DNA of 64,000 bases. Origin: Melanopsichium pennsylvanicum. Lineage: Eukaryota > Basidiomycota > Ustilaginomycetes > Ustilaginales. The stretch lies in assembly GCA_900208305.1 (NCBI GenBank), contig OAPG01000001.1, forward strand, positions 2,542,001 through 2,606,000. Direction: 5' to 3'. The notes beneath the pieces were generated by a model, which was not told the origin of the DNA, made no database searches, and worked only from the letters and a program-made list of their open reading frames with translations. The position numbers were made by a program, and so were the translations under genes. This document shows, one piece after another, positions 48,201 through 60,525 of the stretch; within the stretch, counting starts at the first letter, position 1, and each line of letters starts with the position of its first letter.

Positions 48201-49825
48201 GCGAACGTGAGCAATTTGCTATTGATCACGAGGCCGAGATTCGCGACAGCGTTGAGCGACCCCTCGACGGCAACCGATGGTGGCTCAAAGCCGATGATCC
48301 ATGGCAGTGTCTCTCAGCCTGTATGGAGCTCAAGGCAGCCCTCGAGCATCCAGACGGCCCCGAAGCATACGAATCGAGCCTTCCAGTTCACCAGGACGGA
48401 ACATGTAACGGTTTGCAGCATTACGCTGCGCTCGGTGGTGATCTTGCCGGAGCCAAGCAGGTCAACCTTTCTCGTGGTGACAAGCCCGCTGATGTGTACT
48501 CTGGTGTCGCTGACCTGGTCATCAAGATGCTTGACGAAGAGGCGGCGAAAGGCGAACGTCTTGCTAGCATCCTTCAGGGTAAAGTCACACGAAAGGTAGT
48601 CAAGCAAACCGTCATGACCACAGTCTATGGAGTCACATTCATCGGCGCCAAGAATCAAGTCATGCGTCAGCTCGCTGATCGTGGCGACGTTCCAGCCGAA
48701 GACCTGTTCGCAGCAGCCAGTTACCTCGCCAAGGTTATCATGTCTTGCATCGGCAACCTTTTCTCCGGCGCACAGAAGATTCAAGATTGGCTCAGCTTTT
48801 CCGCCAAAGTCATCGCCAAGTCCATCCCCGCTCAGCGAGTGGAAGAGGCAACGCGCCCTTACACACCTTCCGAAGCCAATCTCAAGCGCGCCGACGTCCG
48901 CGGTTACTCCCGCGACCCTGCAAAGGCCGATCGTATCGTCAAAGAGCAGATGACATCAGTGATCTGGACCACCGCCCTCGGATTGCCCGTCGTTCAGCCC
49001 TACCGCAAGACTAAGAAGCGCCAGGTCTCGACCGCCATGCAAACTGTTTTCATCCACGACCCTCTTTCCAACTCGGAGGTGTCTCCAGCGAAACAGGCCT
49101 CTGCATTTCCACCGAATTTCATCCACAGTCTCGACGCGACTCACATGATTCTTACGGCTCTGGAATGCCACGCAGCCGGTCTCACCTTTGCTTCGGTCCA
49201 CGATTCGTACTGGACTCACGCAGCGGATATCGACACTATGTCTGACATGATCCGCGAAACATTTGTCCGTCTTCATTCCCAGGACATCTTGGTTCGATTG
49301 AGGGAGGAGTTCTTGCAGAGGTATGCAGGATACAAGGTGCCGGTCGTGTCATTGACAAAGCCTGCCCGCAGGAAGTCCAAGGCCAGTAGTGATAGCGCTG
49401 ATGTTGCTTCCAACGACTCGCCCAACGAGGCTGTGCTGGCTATACCCGAAGAGCAGTTGGCCAAACTGCAAGGTCAGATTGGTGACGTTGTTCTTGCAAA
49501 GCCTACCAAGTCTTCCGCTGCAGTTGCCGAGGAGGGGTCCGACGACCTCGTTGACGGAGAGGATGATCCTTCGCTTAACGCAGCCGATGAGGGCGTTGTT
49601 TCCGAAGTTGAGCTTAGCGAAGAGGCGGAGGGTGAGGAGGGGGAGGAGGGCGCGGCAACTGAGAAGAAGAAGGGCGCCAAGAAGACGAGGAAGGAAAGGG
49701 ATGAGGAGTGGGAGACCAAGTTCAAGGCCAAGTTCGTCGATCTTGTTGACATTCTACCGCCCATCCCAGCAAAGGGTTCGTTTGACGTCAACGAAATCAA
49801 GGGCTCGCTGTACTTTTTTTCTTAA
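45248..49825 (+). CDS. RPO41: RPO41, mitochondrial DNA-directed RNA polymerase
   Basis: Single-subunit T7-like polymerase that transcribes mitochondrial DNA. The 1,525-residue product starts with an Arg/Ser-rich, acid-free mitochondrial presequence (MIAKQASLIRGSSMATVASS). A PPR-like N-terminal region follows, then the polymerase domain: DFRGRAYPMPPHLNHIG (~928), first catalytic Asp in HQDGTCNGLQHYAALGGD (~1047), fingers K...Y in RKVVKQTVMTTVYGVTFIGA (~1117), and second catalytic Asp in HDSYW (~1317). An acidic, low-complexity insertion of about 130 residues lies between the palm and the conserved C-terminus (GSLYFFS), larger than in yeast. The frame opens upstream only from a TTG, so the ATG at 45248 is chosen. 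No introns. Confidence 0.97.
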   Translation: MIAKQASLIRGSSMATVASSSSTRCIRYLTSRPTWSSLSVSLRSPIATSHAFSTNGHASQASLAAAEPHHDHHQQHTPASTPSISSTQPSQSSSPLAASPSSSPTPQRNDRRTRFMPYSFATGSPLTRLPTPLPPDVSERSALIRRQLNPKTKAAALKALQSSALFDSKMSGLSFGDLSGLTMSSTDETFYPASRSVEFVGVLKACLGTGLISRAYKVFTDLRSQAAARSRELWELRKRLAQGIIDQNDWHQDLGELGGYQSPIEIWTYNSMLQAYFRKAYQAESLEGTAEWLNRAWELFRDMEKTHLSSQNDAPPSPDPKPNPASFATMARGIVALQRSGRYPSSAPALDDLLLSIKRAEYGLDSILTSSAFNPELAEDLDVHGPLGSKSVDQSREGEVDAELVLRSLTSVANQLGESGVLKELETAQSILEGRRVLSEAQQVDQAAQEDALADVPELLPVQTSSKGTRLGRDPENKAGEMPFNLVSLKENLSIVQEARRTISDPYERQKWLEHSALDAARKRLEHSAEKLEELGLQTTGALQSKPLQTWMWDWYNKLQVTLKEDLERLDAEIENNKHENKAVLPMEQQILPFLRLLSVSKISLITILELMRMSGNGGVADGMKTTRALLQVGRAIEMEYHSDVVRRNPQIFQNAHTAQTVLRKRGLIDLAARREIKEWQKQQEDAGILSSVPKWTQTVRARVGSYLVQHLMHVATVHRKATDRDGVVWEEDQPAFYSTYQYLGGKKLGVIKLNEVIAKRLDKDSVQETLHPRHLPMLVPPKPWTSHDSGGYYSVRQSAMRYKDSAEQGSYLRAASDSGDLDTVLAALDVLGNTSWKINKPIFDVMLEVWNSGKDIADMPPIEMETPEPEKPANYDHDIKARSVYLQRLKQWNQQRASNHSQRCDVNYKLEIARAYLGERFYFPHNMDFRGRAYPMPPHLNHIGNDLCRGLLLFADSKPLGKAGLRWLRIHISNVFGYDKASFGEREQFAIDHEAEIRDSVERPLDGNRWWLKADDPWQCLSACMELKAALEHPDGPEAYESSLPVHQDGTCNGLQHYAALGGDLAGAKQVNLSRGDKPADVYSGVADLVIKMLDEEAAKGERLASILQGKVTRKVVKQTVMTTVYGVTFIGAKNQVMRQLADRGDVPAEDLFAAASYLAKVIMSCIGNLFSGAQKIQDWLSFSAKVIAKSIPAQRVEEATRPYTPSEANLKRADVRGYSRDPAKADRIVKEQMTSVIWTTALGLPVVQPYRKTKKRQVSTAMQTVFIHDPLSNSEVSPAKQASAFPPNFIHSLDATHMILTALECHAAGLTFASVHDSYWTHAADIDTMSDMIRETFVRLHSQDILVRLREEFLQRYAGYKVPVVSLTKPARRKSKASSDSADVASNDSPNEAVLAIPEEQLAKLQGQIGDVVLAKPTKSSAAVAEEGSDDLVDGEDDPSLNAADEGVVSEVELSEEAEGEEGEEGAATEKKKGAKKTRKERDEEWETKFKAKFVDLVDILPPIPAKGSFDVNEIKGSLYFFS

Positions 49826-50008
49826 TCTCGCCAAAAATGGATACTCGACTTGATAAGGTAGACCAGCATGGATTTCGCTCCTTGTACACATTTCTCGTAG
49901 ACTCACTTTCAACATCGGCTCATTATCATTCTCTGTAATGCATCGTTTCACAGCTCAATTGTGTTATGCTTGTCTTTCAGTTTGTGAACTCAGCGAATTG
50001 AATTGGCA

Positions 50009-51412
50009 TCAAGTGCGGATAGGAACATTCTTATCAAGCACCGACCGCTGGTCCCATAAACTTGCGACAAGCCTTCTCGGCCCCTCCCAAGGCGTTCTCG
50101 CATGCTGTACAGCAAGGTTGTCAATCACCAACACATCTCCCTTTTCCCATTCCACGTGAGCTTGCAATTCTTCTGTCCAATGATATGCCTCCTCCAGCCA
50201 TTCAAGGGGAATCGCCTCATCCGCTTCGCCATCTTCCTCCTCGACAAGGGGGCGGGGGAAGGAGGGTGGGGGGAAGAAATCCTTCTTCTCCTCCGAGTAA
50301 TGGGGTGGCTCTAGACAACCGTGTTGCTTTGAATAAGCGTATCTGTTGCCGACATTGTTAAAGTATGCCGGCTTGCCAAGCGTGGGGTGAATGCGAATTC
50401 CAGGAACACGTTGAAAGACATTGATCGATCCATCCGGTAGCCAAGTCCATGAGAATCCTCTTTCGTGCCACGCGCCCAATTTGCCCAACTTTGCCTCCTC
50501 TGTTTCAGACACGATGGTGCTTCCCCAACCTCCTTCTCGCGCAAGATCGAGGATATTCTCCTCGACGAGTCTTCTCTTTTGCTCTTCGCTGAGTTTGTCC
50601 AAATCGATCTTGTCTTGTGGAACGGGTCCAAAGGAGTCTGGATTGTACAAGCTATTTCCCTGCACGCTGTCTTTGACCTTTGATACCGGATGATGTATTA
50701 TGAATGTTAAACCTCTGCTCTCTATCTTCTCGATGTACCCTGGAGCTGTTCGCTTGAGTCGATCGTATAATGCTATGCTGTTCACGATCGGCGTTTGACC
50801 TCCCTTTGTCGGTGCTTCCAGACAGCAAAAAGCGATGACAGAGGGATAATGTGTTGACAGACCATACTCGTTGTGACTCCCAATGGGCTGATGAGGAGGG
50901 CCTTCGTTAGCAGTAGCGACGTTGGGTGCCAGAGCCTTGCGAATGACCATCAATCCTTTATCGACGTGATGTGTCAGTAAGTTGGACGATTCAGAGGATG
51001 GAGAGGCGGAGGACGAAATCCCCGCCATCGCATGCATAAACGAAGAGAAATCATCGGCAGTGCCGAGGGGCAGAGATTTGAAATGCACAGCTCCTCCATG
51101 ATTGTCCAACATACTTTGGAGTCGGGAGGCTTGGTATATCTTGGATGGGACGGGAGCCAAAGATTTCACAGCCTCGACGATGTTCGCAGTAGTCAGGCCT
51201 GAGCCGGAGCGATTTGTGAGGACAGGCTTGAGAATCAAGGGGAAGGTAATTTCTGGCTCGTTGGGGTCGTTCTCGATGAGTCTGAGGCGACGTTGGTAAG
51301 GTTCAGAGGTGGGGACGAAGGCGATTTCTGAGTCAGATAGTTTGATGACGGCTTCCTTCGCGTCAGGCAACGACGTTGACGTCGAAGCATCGGGTATAGC
51401 GACTGGGGCCAT
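50009..51412 (-). CDS. TauD/TfdA-family Fe(II)/2-oxoglutarate dioxygenase
   Basis: A 467-residue non-haem iron dioxygenase. The iron ligands are seen as HNE in IGSHNEYGLS (HxE instead of the usual HxD, as in SyrP-like members) and the distal His in NLAVQHARTPW, followed by the 2-oxoglutarate-binding Arg (GPRRLVASLW). The substrate is not predictable; related fungal enzymes act on sulfonates, carnitine precursors or small secondary metabolites. The ATG at 51412 (MAPVAIPDAS) is chosen because upstream only a TTG is in frame. It converges on RPO41, 183 bases between ends. No signal peptide and no introns. Confidence 0.83.
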   Translation of the reverse strand: MAPVAIPDASTSTSLPDAKEAVIKLSDSEIAFVPTSEPYQRRLRLIENDPNEPEITFPLILKPVLTNRSGSGLTTANIVEAVKSLAPVPSKIYQASRLQSMLDNHGGAVHFKSLPLGTADDFSSFMHAMAGISSSASPSSESSNLLTHHVDKGLMVIRKALAPNVATANEGPPHQPIGSHNEYGLSTHYPSVIAFCCLEAPTKGGQTPIVNSIALYDRLKRTAPGYIEKIESRGLTFIIHHPVSKVKDSVQGNSLYNPDSFGPVPQDKIDLDKLSEEQKRRLVEENILDLAREGGWGSTIVSETEEAKLGKLGAWHERGFSWTWLPDGSINVFQRVPGIRIHPTLGKPAYFNNVGNRYAYSKQHGCLEPPHYSEEKKDFFPPPSFPRPLVEEEDGEADEAIPLEWLEEAYHWTEELQAHVEWEKGDVLVIDNLAVQHARTPWEGPRRLVASLWDQRSVLDKNVPIRT

Positions 51413-53573
51413 GGGTTTCAATGTTCTCGTTGTTAAGCAGGTCGGAGAACAAGATTAAGTCTCTCGAAGAGGAAGTTGATATGAGTTACAGCAAAAGGTC
51501 ACGGCATCACTGATGGGCACTCGTATATATTCAAGGTGTAGCCAGTGTTGTGTCCAAGGCACAACACTGGGTCCAGACAGAGCGGATGATCAAATGTGCA
51601 TCACTACTCATACATGACACAAGACATGTGGACAAGCTGTCGATGCCGTTAAACAGGGCGAGGTATACCGTACCAACACCCAAGCTTGGTTGAGCACGCC
51701 ATATGCAATTGTCGAGTCGAGCTTCAGCTCACACCTGTCAAGATTCGGATGACATTCGTTCATCTGACGGCGACTGACATCGGGTCTCCTCTGAAGTTGT
51801 AAAGAAAGCAATCGGTGACTTGTAGCTGATCTGGCGATGTTAGACCGAAAAAGGGTGCACAGAAAAGAGTTGAATGGGGATCAAAACGCTTTTTCCCGCT
51901 TTGCAAGCATGAAGATTTCCCGCACCTTTCCGAAGTGACAAAGGAGCAAAAATACGACCTCTGCCTGCAGGGTAAACAGGATGTGTGTAATGTGTTGCGA
52001 TCCCAACGGCAACTAACTCAATCCACAGTTGATACCACGGACAAGGTTTCAACGGGATCTTCCTTAATCTCTTAATTACTGATGTCTCTCAGGCCATTCC
52101 AGCTGCTGTAAACGGGCTGGTGCTGGTGCTACCAATACCTCACCCTGGTTCCAAATCGCTTATACTGATCGTCGTGAAGCTTTTGTTGCATCTCTCATGA
52201 GTATAATTCGGTCGGCCCAAACGGCAAATAGGATATTGCGGAGTGAAATTCTATCACCACCTCAGCGCTGGTGGAGTCAAAGGGCTACGATGTGACGACA
52301 CTATCTGGGCAAGATCCGTGAATTGCGCCTTGTCAAAATCTCATCCGCATTGCTCGGAAAGATCCTTCCTCCCTGCTAGTCACCAGTCTCTTCTTCCTCG
52401 GCTTGGCACGCCCATTCGCACTCTCACCAGCCATTTCCTAATTCGCTGCTGAAAGGCTGGGGCTCTTATTGCTGCTGCGGGCGGTGCTCTTTAGAGTTTC
52501 TTGCGGTCCGTTTCCGTCGTGTGGAGAAGGCAGGCGAGCATCACCTTGACGCGAAAAGGTAAGGGTGAGCAGAATGACGCATACCGCCGCTCACCAGTCG
52601 TGCATCTTGTTACAAGACTCGCTGCCTTTTTACGGCAGACCCAACCTCAAAGATACATGGATCAGCTTCTCGCCAAACGCTCTTCTCTCGGCCGTCAATG
52701 ATCTTGGCCTTGACTCAATTTGACCGCAGCACAGCCTGGACGGCCAAACGAATAACAATGCGCAAGATGAAAAAAAGACTGACCGAAGAATCAGCGAGGA
52801 ATTGGCAAGGGTCCCACGGCGGAACTCACTGATCCCAAGAGTGATAATGCAGGATAAAGGTGGGCAAAAGCATTGCTGAGGCTCAAAGCGAAGAAATAGG
52901 TCCGTCCCTTTCGGTCTACGATTTTGTATTGGTGAGATGGATAGATCAGCCCTGATGATTATGCTTTAAATTACTTTTAATTGCATAACGGTTGACTCTG
53001 AGATCCGATATTAGGAAGCGCAGTACGGCTTGAGTTGAGAAATACAGTAAAAGTTACATTCGATGAGCGATCAATGCAGGCGTTCCTATTGCAGATGTAA
53101 TATTTCCAAGAGATTCTTATTTCCGATCTAGTTAATGTGGTCGGGCCATTTTAAATTTACTGGATTTCCTCCTTTTCTCGTTTTTAGATTATTAATTTAT
53201 TTAAATTTTGTCTAATTTCAAAAGATCGATTATTGGTTTGGGGCAGCAACACGGTTTGTAGGTAGAGATGGAAGGGCGGTGAAATCCATCGCCTTTGGCC
53301 GCTGACTGCTACCGCGACGATTGATCCGGAAAGAAATTGATCTTATGTGTTGGGTTGGGCTGGGATGCGTTGGGTTGTCAAAGGAACTAACCTCAGAAGC
53401 ACTCTCGGTCAGTGTATGTCCGCAACAGAGCAGAGGGAAGGCAAAGGATGGCTCAAGCTCCTCTCGCTCGCAAAACAGACAAAACCGACCCAACGTCGCC
53501 GCCATTCTTGCCTCTGCTCCGCCATCCAATTTATCCCATATCTGACTCCTTCTACAACCGCATTCACTTCAAA
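51413..53573. other. Large intergenic region upstream of GAPDH
   Basis: About 2.2 kb without a supported gene. The right part is AT-rich (53,140-53,225, with TTTAAATTTACTG and TTAATTTATTTAAATTTTG). The last ~150 bases before the GAPDH ATG are C/T-rich, as in the leader of a highly expressed gene. Confidence 0.45.
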
Positions 53574-55315
<1,742 letters not shown>

Positions 55316-55334
55316 AGGAACATCGAGACTCTAA

Positions 55335-56491
55335 CGTCTCCATTCCCGTCTTGCCCCTGCAAATATTGTAATGTACCGATTCGCGCGCTAGGCTGCGAAT
55401 AATCGCGCATACCAAATGAAAAGGCAACCATGCGACACAAATTTCCATAATTGAGCCGGGATGATTTGTTCAGACCTAGGCGGAAACGCAGGCGCCTGAA
55501 ATGTGATTCACAAGCTCTGTCGAGGTCAGTAAATCTGCTATACGCGTGAGAGCGTGGTGCTCAAATTGTTTGTGTCTTAGTAACTCTCTCAGACTCCCCG
55601 AGTACCAATGGTGGATTGCACGCGGTTCATGAAGGAAATACTATTGGTCGCGGAATGAAAATAGGGATGAAGTGAGCCTGGCTAAATGTCATTGCAGATC
55701 TCAATTCATCGGCAACGATGGTTTGAAAGCAGGATGAGAATGAGATGGCTCGGGGCTTGAGTTTGGTGATCCATCATACATGTTTAGAGCTCACTCATCA
55801 TGCCAATTTTTTGGATCTCAGTGTTCCTGACCCAATAGACACCTCTTGCGGCCAACTCTATCTCGCGTCAAGTCTATGAGGGTTCGTAGTAGCTCTGGAG
55901 GGGTTGAGATGACTCCATGCAGGGTGTTGCACAAGTTCATCTGTTGACGTCTTCTCGAAACCCATCGCGTTTCAAAACCTCACTGTGACCTTGCCACTCT
56001 GCTGATAATGTGGAGTGCAGCGACAGCGTTCCTGACCCCAAGTCAGAATGACCCGAGCGTGATATGTCATGGTTTTGTCAACCGATCGGGCAGAAAAGCT
56101 GGGTCTAGGACACACCTTTCACTGCGTCGGCCCCCGCGCACTACTGTATTCTTTTGCCCCTTTTTTCCGCCTCAGACTACTCAGGGAAGTGAAAGGGCTG
56201 AACATGAATCGATTTATCAACCACTTACTTGTGCTCTACATCCGGTCAGCACACACAATCAGACCCGATAGGATGGCTTCGGGGCCTTTTTGCCGAGCCG
56301 CGACCTCTGGGACCGCTATCATACACGCCCATGAAAGTTAGACTCTGACATCTGCTTACAAGTAAGTGGCTCGTGAGGAATCAAGGAATGACACAGTACA
56401 ATAACGACTCAACCTATCGAAAGTAAAAGAAGAGTGCAGGGGCAAGTGTGGATTGGTGAATTTGCAACAATATTTAATTGCTAATTTGCGT
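55335..56491. other. Convergent intergenic region between GAPDH and the MFS gene
   Basis: About 1.16 kb between convergent ends. It holds the GAPDH 3' UTR and the MFS 3' UTR. Open frames here are short and unsupported. Confidence 0.45.
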
Positions 56492-58486
56492 CTATTGCTT
56501 CTCGCCATTACCGGCGGTACCGCCAGCGCTGGGGTCAACAGCGTATTTGGACATGGCTCTAAGCTTGGGACCGAACTTGTAGAGCAAGAAAGGGATTGGA
56601 CCCATCAAGACTGAGATACACCCGATCAAGACACAGCCCCAAGCAACAGGGAAGGCTTTTGGACCGTTACTCTGCAAGTTGTTGAACATTGCTCTTGCCA
56701 CCAATGGCAAGGTTGCACCGATACTTGCACGGAAGAAATCGTTTCCAGCGTACACACTTGCAATGTAATCGGGATAACAATCTCCCAAGTAGGACAGACC
56801 AGATTGGAAGAGCAAAAAAGTGCCCACAGAGAAGAAGGAGGACAGGATAATGGGTGCAATCCAATGAATCGAGGCGTTAGCCGTCCAGCCGAAACCGAAC
56901 ATGCAGATTGGAATAGCCCAAGCGCCAACAATACCTGGCTCAAGCCACTTTTCGGGTGCGACCTTGCCATCTTGCCTGTCAAACACAGGTACATACGAGT
57001 ACCTATGCCAGAGAACAAAACCTCCGTACGTCAGGACAGCTCCGACAAAGATGCCCATGAATGCCAATCCAAGCTCTCCCTCGTTGAAGCCGTATGCCTG
57101 CACAAACACGAGAGGGAATGCCTCGAACCACAGGTATAGGATACCGTACACCAGGCCAATGTGTAGGTTAAGGGCGAGAACGATAGGTTCGCGGAAGGAG
57201 AGCACGAAAGGACGGATAAAGGTCATGCGGGCAAGTTCCTTGCCAGTGAGGGTTTCGGAGAAAAGTTCGCCTTTGGTACGGAGGTGAGGGTTTCCCGTCG
57301 CTGTGCGCAACCTTTGCGCCCTTCTTTGCAGAATGTTGGCCGAAGATGTTTCGGGAAGTGCAATGACGAGAACGACAAGTGTAAACCCAGAAAGCATGAG
57401 CAGAGGCCATATCGTCCATCTCCAACCTTCGATACCAAAGCTCTGTGCAGCAAATCCGCCGATTAACGGACCCAGCGATGGACCGCACACGGCGGATAGA
57501 CCCCAAACACCCAGACCCAGGGGTCGGTTGCGTGCGCTATACAGATCGCCAATACTGGCACCACCTGTAGCCAGGGGAGGAGACCCGAAGAGGCCGGACA
57601 GGAATCGAAGGATCATGAAGCCCGCGACATTCTTGACCAGTGCAGTTGGGATCTGTAGGATCACAAAGATGAACAGAGTGAAAAGGTATGGCATAGAGCG
57701 TCCAATTGCGGGAATCTCGGAGATGGAACTGAAGCCAACCATGGGGCCAATTCCGTAGCCGAGGACGAAGAGGGTGAGTCCAAGCGTAGCGGGGACCACA
57801 CCGATGCCAAAGTATTTCGAGAAGAGCTCGACACCGGGAGTGTAGATGGCCGAACCCATGTACACGGAGAAGGTGAGGAGGCAGAGCAAACCGTTGACGA
57901 ACGCCTTGCGTGGCATGGACCAATTTTGGGGATTGTCTGGATCGTCTGGGCCGTTCCAATCGACGAGATAGGGGTCAGATTCGTCTTCCGAACTTTGAGG
58001 GGGCGACTCGACGGGCTTCTCCCCCTGTTGTTGGCTGGTGCTCGAGTCCAAATTGCTCTGTACACGTTGAGGCGTTTGAGGTGGAGTTCGACCAGCTTCT
58101 ACCATTGTTGAGGCCTTTTCGCCCTTACCAAAATTCTCACGGGTGTTCACATGAGTTGCGTCAGAAGCCGAAGACAGAGGAGAAGCATGTCCGCCAAGCC
58201 TTGAATCGTTAGATCCCGTTCGCGTCGCAGTGCCGCCACGGTGCTTGTTCTTGTGGCCGGGAAGGTACTTTTCAGGAGCTACATAGTCGTCGCGTTGCTC
58301 TGGGTAAGGGAAAATCTTGCCCTTAGATGCCCTATGGATGAGGAGACCCCAGAAAGTGTCTTGATACCATGGTAGACGATACTTCGTAACATGATGGTTT
58401 GCGTCATGCTTGGCGGGGCTATTAGTGTTGGGCTGATGGTTAAGATCGTCCACATTGCCGTGGTCGTTGCTGTAGTTGGCCGACAT
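56492..58486 (-). CDS. Major facilitator superfamily transporter, DHA1/drug:H+ antiporter type
   Basis: A 664-residue plasma-membrane transporter predicted to export drugs or small metabolites using the proton gradient. A long hydrophilic, Ser/Thr-rich N-terminus (~190 residues) precedes twelve membrane helices. The DHA1 motif is seen as LSGLFGSPPLATGGASIGDL with RNRPLGLGVWG, and GPSLGPLIGGF corresponds to antiporter motif C (GPxxGPxxGG). The start ENPQNWSMPRKAF resembles Flr1/Mdr1-type multidrug transporters. A charged loop of about 60 residues separates helices 6 and 7. Starts at an ATG at 58486; no introns needed. The substrate is unknown; benomyl/azole-type resistance is possible by family but unproven. 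Confidence 0.87.
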   Translation of the reverse strand: MSANYSNDHGNVDDLNHQPNTNSPAKHDANHHVTKYRLPWYQDTFWGLLIHRASKGKIFPYPEQRDDYVAPEKYLPGHKNKHRGGTATRTGSNDSRLGGHASPLSSASDATHVNTRENFGKGEKASTMVEAGRTPPQTPQRVQSNLDSSTSQQQGEKPVESPPQSSEDESDPYLVDWNGPDDPDNPQNWSMPRKAFVNGLLCLLTFSVYMGSAIYTPGVELFSKYFGIGVVPATLGLTLFVLGYGIGPMVGFSSISEIPAIGRSMPYLFTLFIFVILQIPTALVKNVAGFMILRFLSGLFGSPPLATGGASIGDLYSARNRPLGLGVWGLSAVCGPSLGPLIGGFAAQSFGIEGWRWTIWPLLMLSGFTLVVLVIALPETSSANILQRRAQRLRTATGNPHLRTKGELFSETLTGKELARMTFIRPFVLSFREPIVLALNLHIGLVYGILYLWFEAFPLVFVQAYGFNEGELGLAFMGIFVGAVLTYGGFVLWHRYSYVPVFDRQDGKVAPEKWLEPGIVGAWAIPICMFGFGWTANASIHWIAPIILSSFFSVGTFLLFQSGLSYLGDCYPDYIASVYAGNDFFRASIGATLPLVARAMFNNLQSNGPKAFPVAWGCVLIGCISVLMGPIPFLLYKFGPKLRAMSKYAVDPSAGGTAGNGEKQ

Positions 58487-60525
58487 GGATGGCAGTCGGA
58501 AAATGTGTCACCTAAGGGAGGAAGATTAGGGAATACAAGTGTATGGGAAGTACATCGAAGGAAGGAAAGTGGAATTCACGTAGATCTATATACGATCTGG
58601 CTCGCACATTGAAGGATGCCCTTGGCTTGCGGACATCTGACGCTGGTCAGGATTAAACAATAGGACTCAGTGTGTGTGGGTTATGATTGTCGACAAATAT
58701 CTAGAATGAGCGAAAGGCACGATGCGTTTCTGATTACCCGAACGTCAGATGCTGATTCACACAAAAAGACTGTACCTAGACAAAACTTACCTAAGATTAC
58801 GACCACGCGAAGGGCCCGCGGCAATTGCAAAGAACCCATCAATGGATTCAGGAAGACTGTCAGACAGCATCCGCAAAGAGCCACGAACCGTAACCCTTGC
58901 GGAAATGCACATCCGGAGACCCTAGAAACGCAGCCCATCATCATGACTACGTCTAGTTTCTCGTCGACTGGTGCTTCTCGAACAAACGCTCAATTTAAGC
59001 AGAGCTTGGGAACAAGGCTGAACAGAACATGACTTGGCTGGATCTGGATTCGTCGATTGCATTGCATTCTGGATTTTACGAATGTCGTCACTGTTGGTTT
59101 AGTTGCATGGAGCTAGACACATGGAAGCTTGGAATGCGAAGGTTAGGGAGGCGCATGCATGGTAAACCTCCGTCTGTTTCGCTTTGTCTGACAGCACTCA
59201 CATAATTTAGAGAGCAAAATACCAGCGACCTTGTCGTCTACGTAGCCGCGCATTTCTAGAAATGTCGGAATTTTGAGCCGTTCTCCCTCACGTCATAGTG
59301 TAAATTTGAGTGCGGAGAATTTGCTAAGCTAGGTTCATGCGTACCGGGTTCGGGCCTTTGCCATGACGCTCGTGTAAACAGATCGGAGACTGACTCTTCG
59401 CCCAGACACCCGCGCAATATGATGTGTATTTACTGCCGAGGGGTATAAAATCTGCAGCTCTCATGCAGTCCGGCAATCGGTCTAGGCTCATCCAAGCATA
59501 ACCTTCTCCATCCAAGAGGAGCACTCAGTCCTGCTGGAAGCAACAAATTGACCGCCGTGCGTGCGCAAATTGCTCTGCCAAGTCTTGTCAGAACGTTGAC
59601 CGCAAGCTTTTCAGATTCCCGTTGGGATCCGGGCCGAGTTCGTTGTAGCGTACGAAACAAAACAAATCTTATCATCGCAAATTGGTAAGGCTTTGCATTT
59701 GCGTGCAGAGCCAAGTTCTGTGGCAGCCTCAAGCAAGCCGCCAGTATTTTGGTGTTGAATTTAGTCACAGATTAAATTTGCAATATTTTCTCCGTGCACA
59801 CGTTGAAGCAAACCTCATCGAACAGCTTCGCGCCAATTCGGCGATCCGTCCGCTCAACATGGAAATGAAGACAAACTTTCTTGCGCCTTTTAAATCACCG
59901 ACCTTGACTTTTACGTTGCCATGTCAGTCAGTACCTCCTCGTATGCTGGTCGAACCATCGCCAAAGGTGGTGTCAAAGGCACTGGTGGAGCGCATCGGCT
60001 AAGTGTAGTGGCTTTCTGAGTTGGTAACTGGATCAGAATTCTCAAAAATGGCACTTCACTCTTCAACAGCAGGCGCATCCTACCAAACATGTCATAGATC
60101 TTGTCTTTCTCGATCCTGTCTGTTAAATCTGCTTTCGCTTTCGCCAGCATCAAAGACCAGCACAGAGCGCATTTTCGAGCCTGATGCCGCCACTCCATCG
60201 TCTACGTTTTAAGCGCTTGCTGCGCAAAGCTTCGATCCTCAGGCAAGGATGCCACCGTGCAATGTTTGTTGGCACTTAATAGCCTGCGTTCCGGTATCGC
60301 GTTTCGCAATAGCATCGGCCTCCCGCAAGCAGCTTCTGGATTACACTTTCGTTCATCCTCTTTCAATCCTTGGTCGGCTCAACACATTCTCATCCCCGAA
60401 GACCTCGGGGCCGCACCCCACTCCATCATCATAGGCTATCACAAACTTGGCTTGCAAGAGAAAAGAAGAAACATACAACGGATCAAGCATCACAATTTAT
60501 CGAAAGAAACAAGATGGCCCAGATG
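58487..60525. promoter_or_regulatory. Intergenic region between the MFS gene start and the lipase end
   Basis: About 2 kb. The left part contains the MFS promoter (reading leftwards). A TATAAAA at 59,446 has no coding sequence behind it on either strand that I can support. No RNA gene or repeat was recognised. Confidence 0.4.

Noticed and set aside
47684..48229. Antisense frame within RPO41
   Set aside because: Lies entirely across conserved polymerase sequence and has no family resemblance.
58670..59032. 120-codon frame in the MFS upstream region
   Set aside because: Low-complexity basic composition, no motif and no conservation signal visible.
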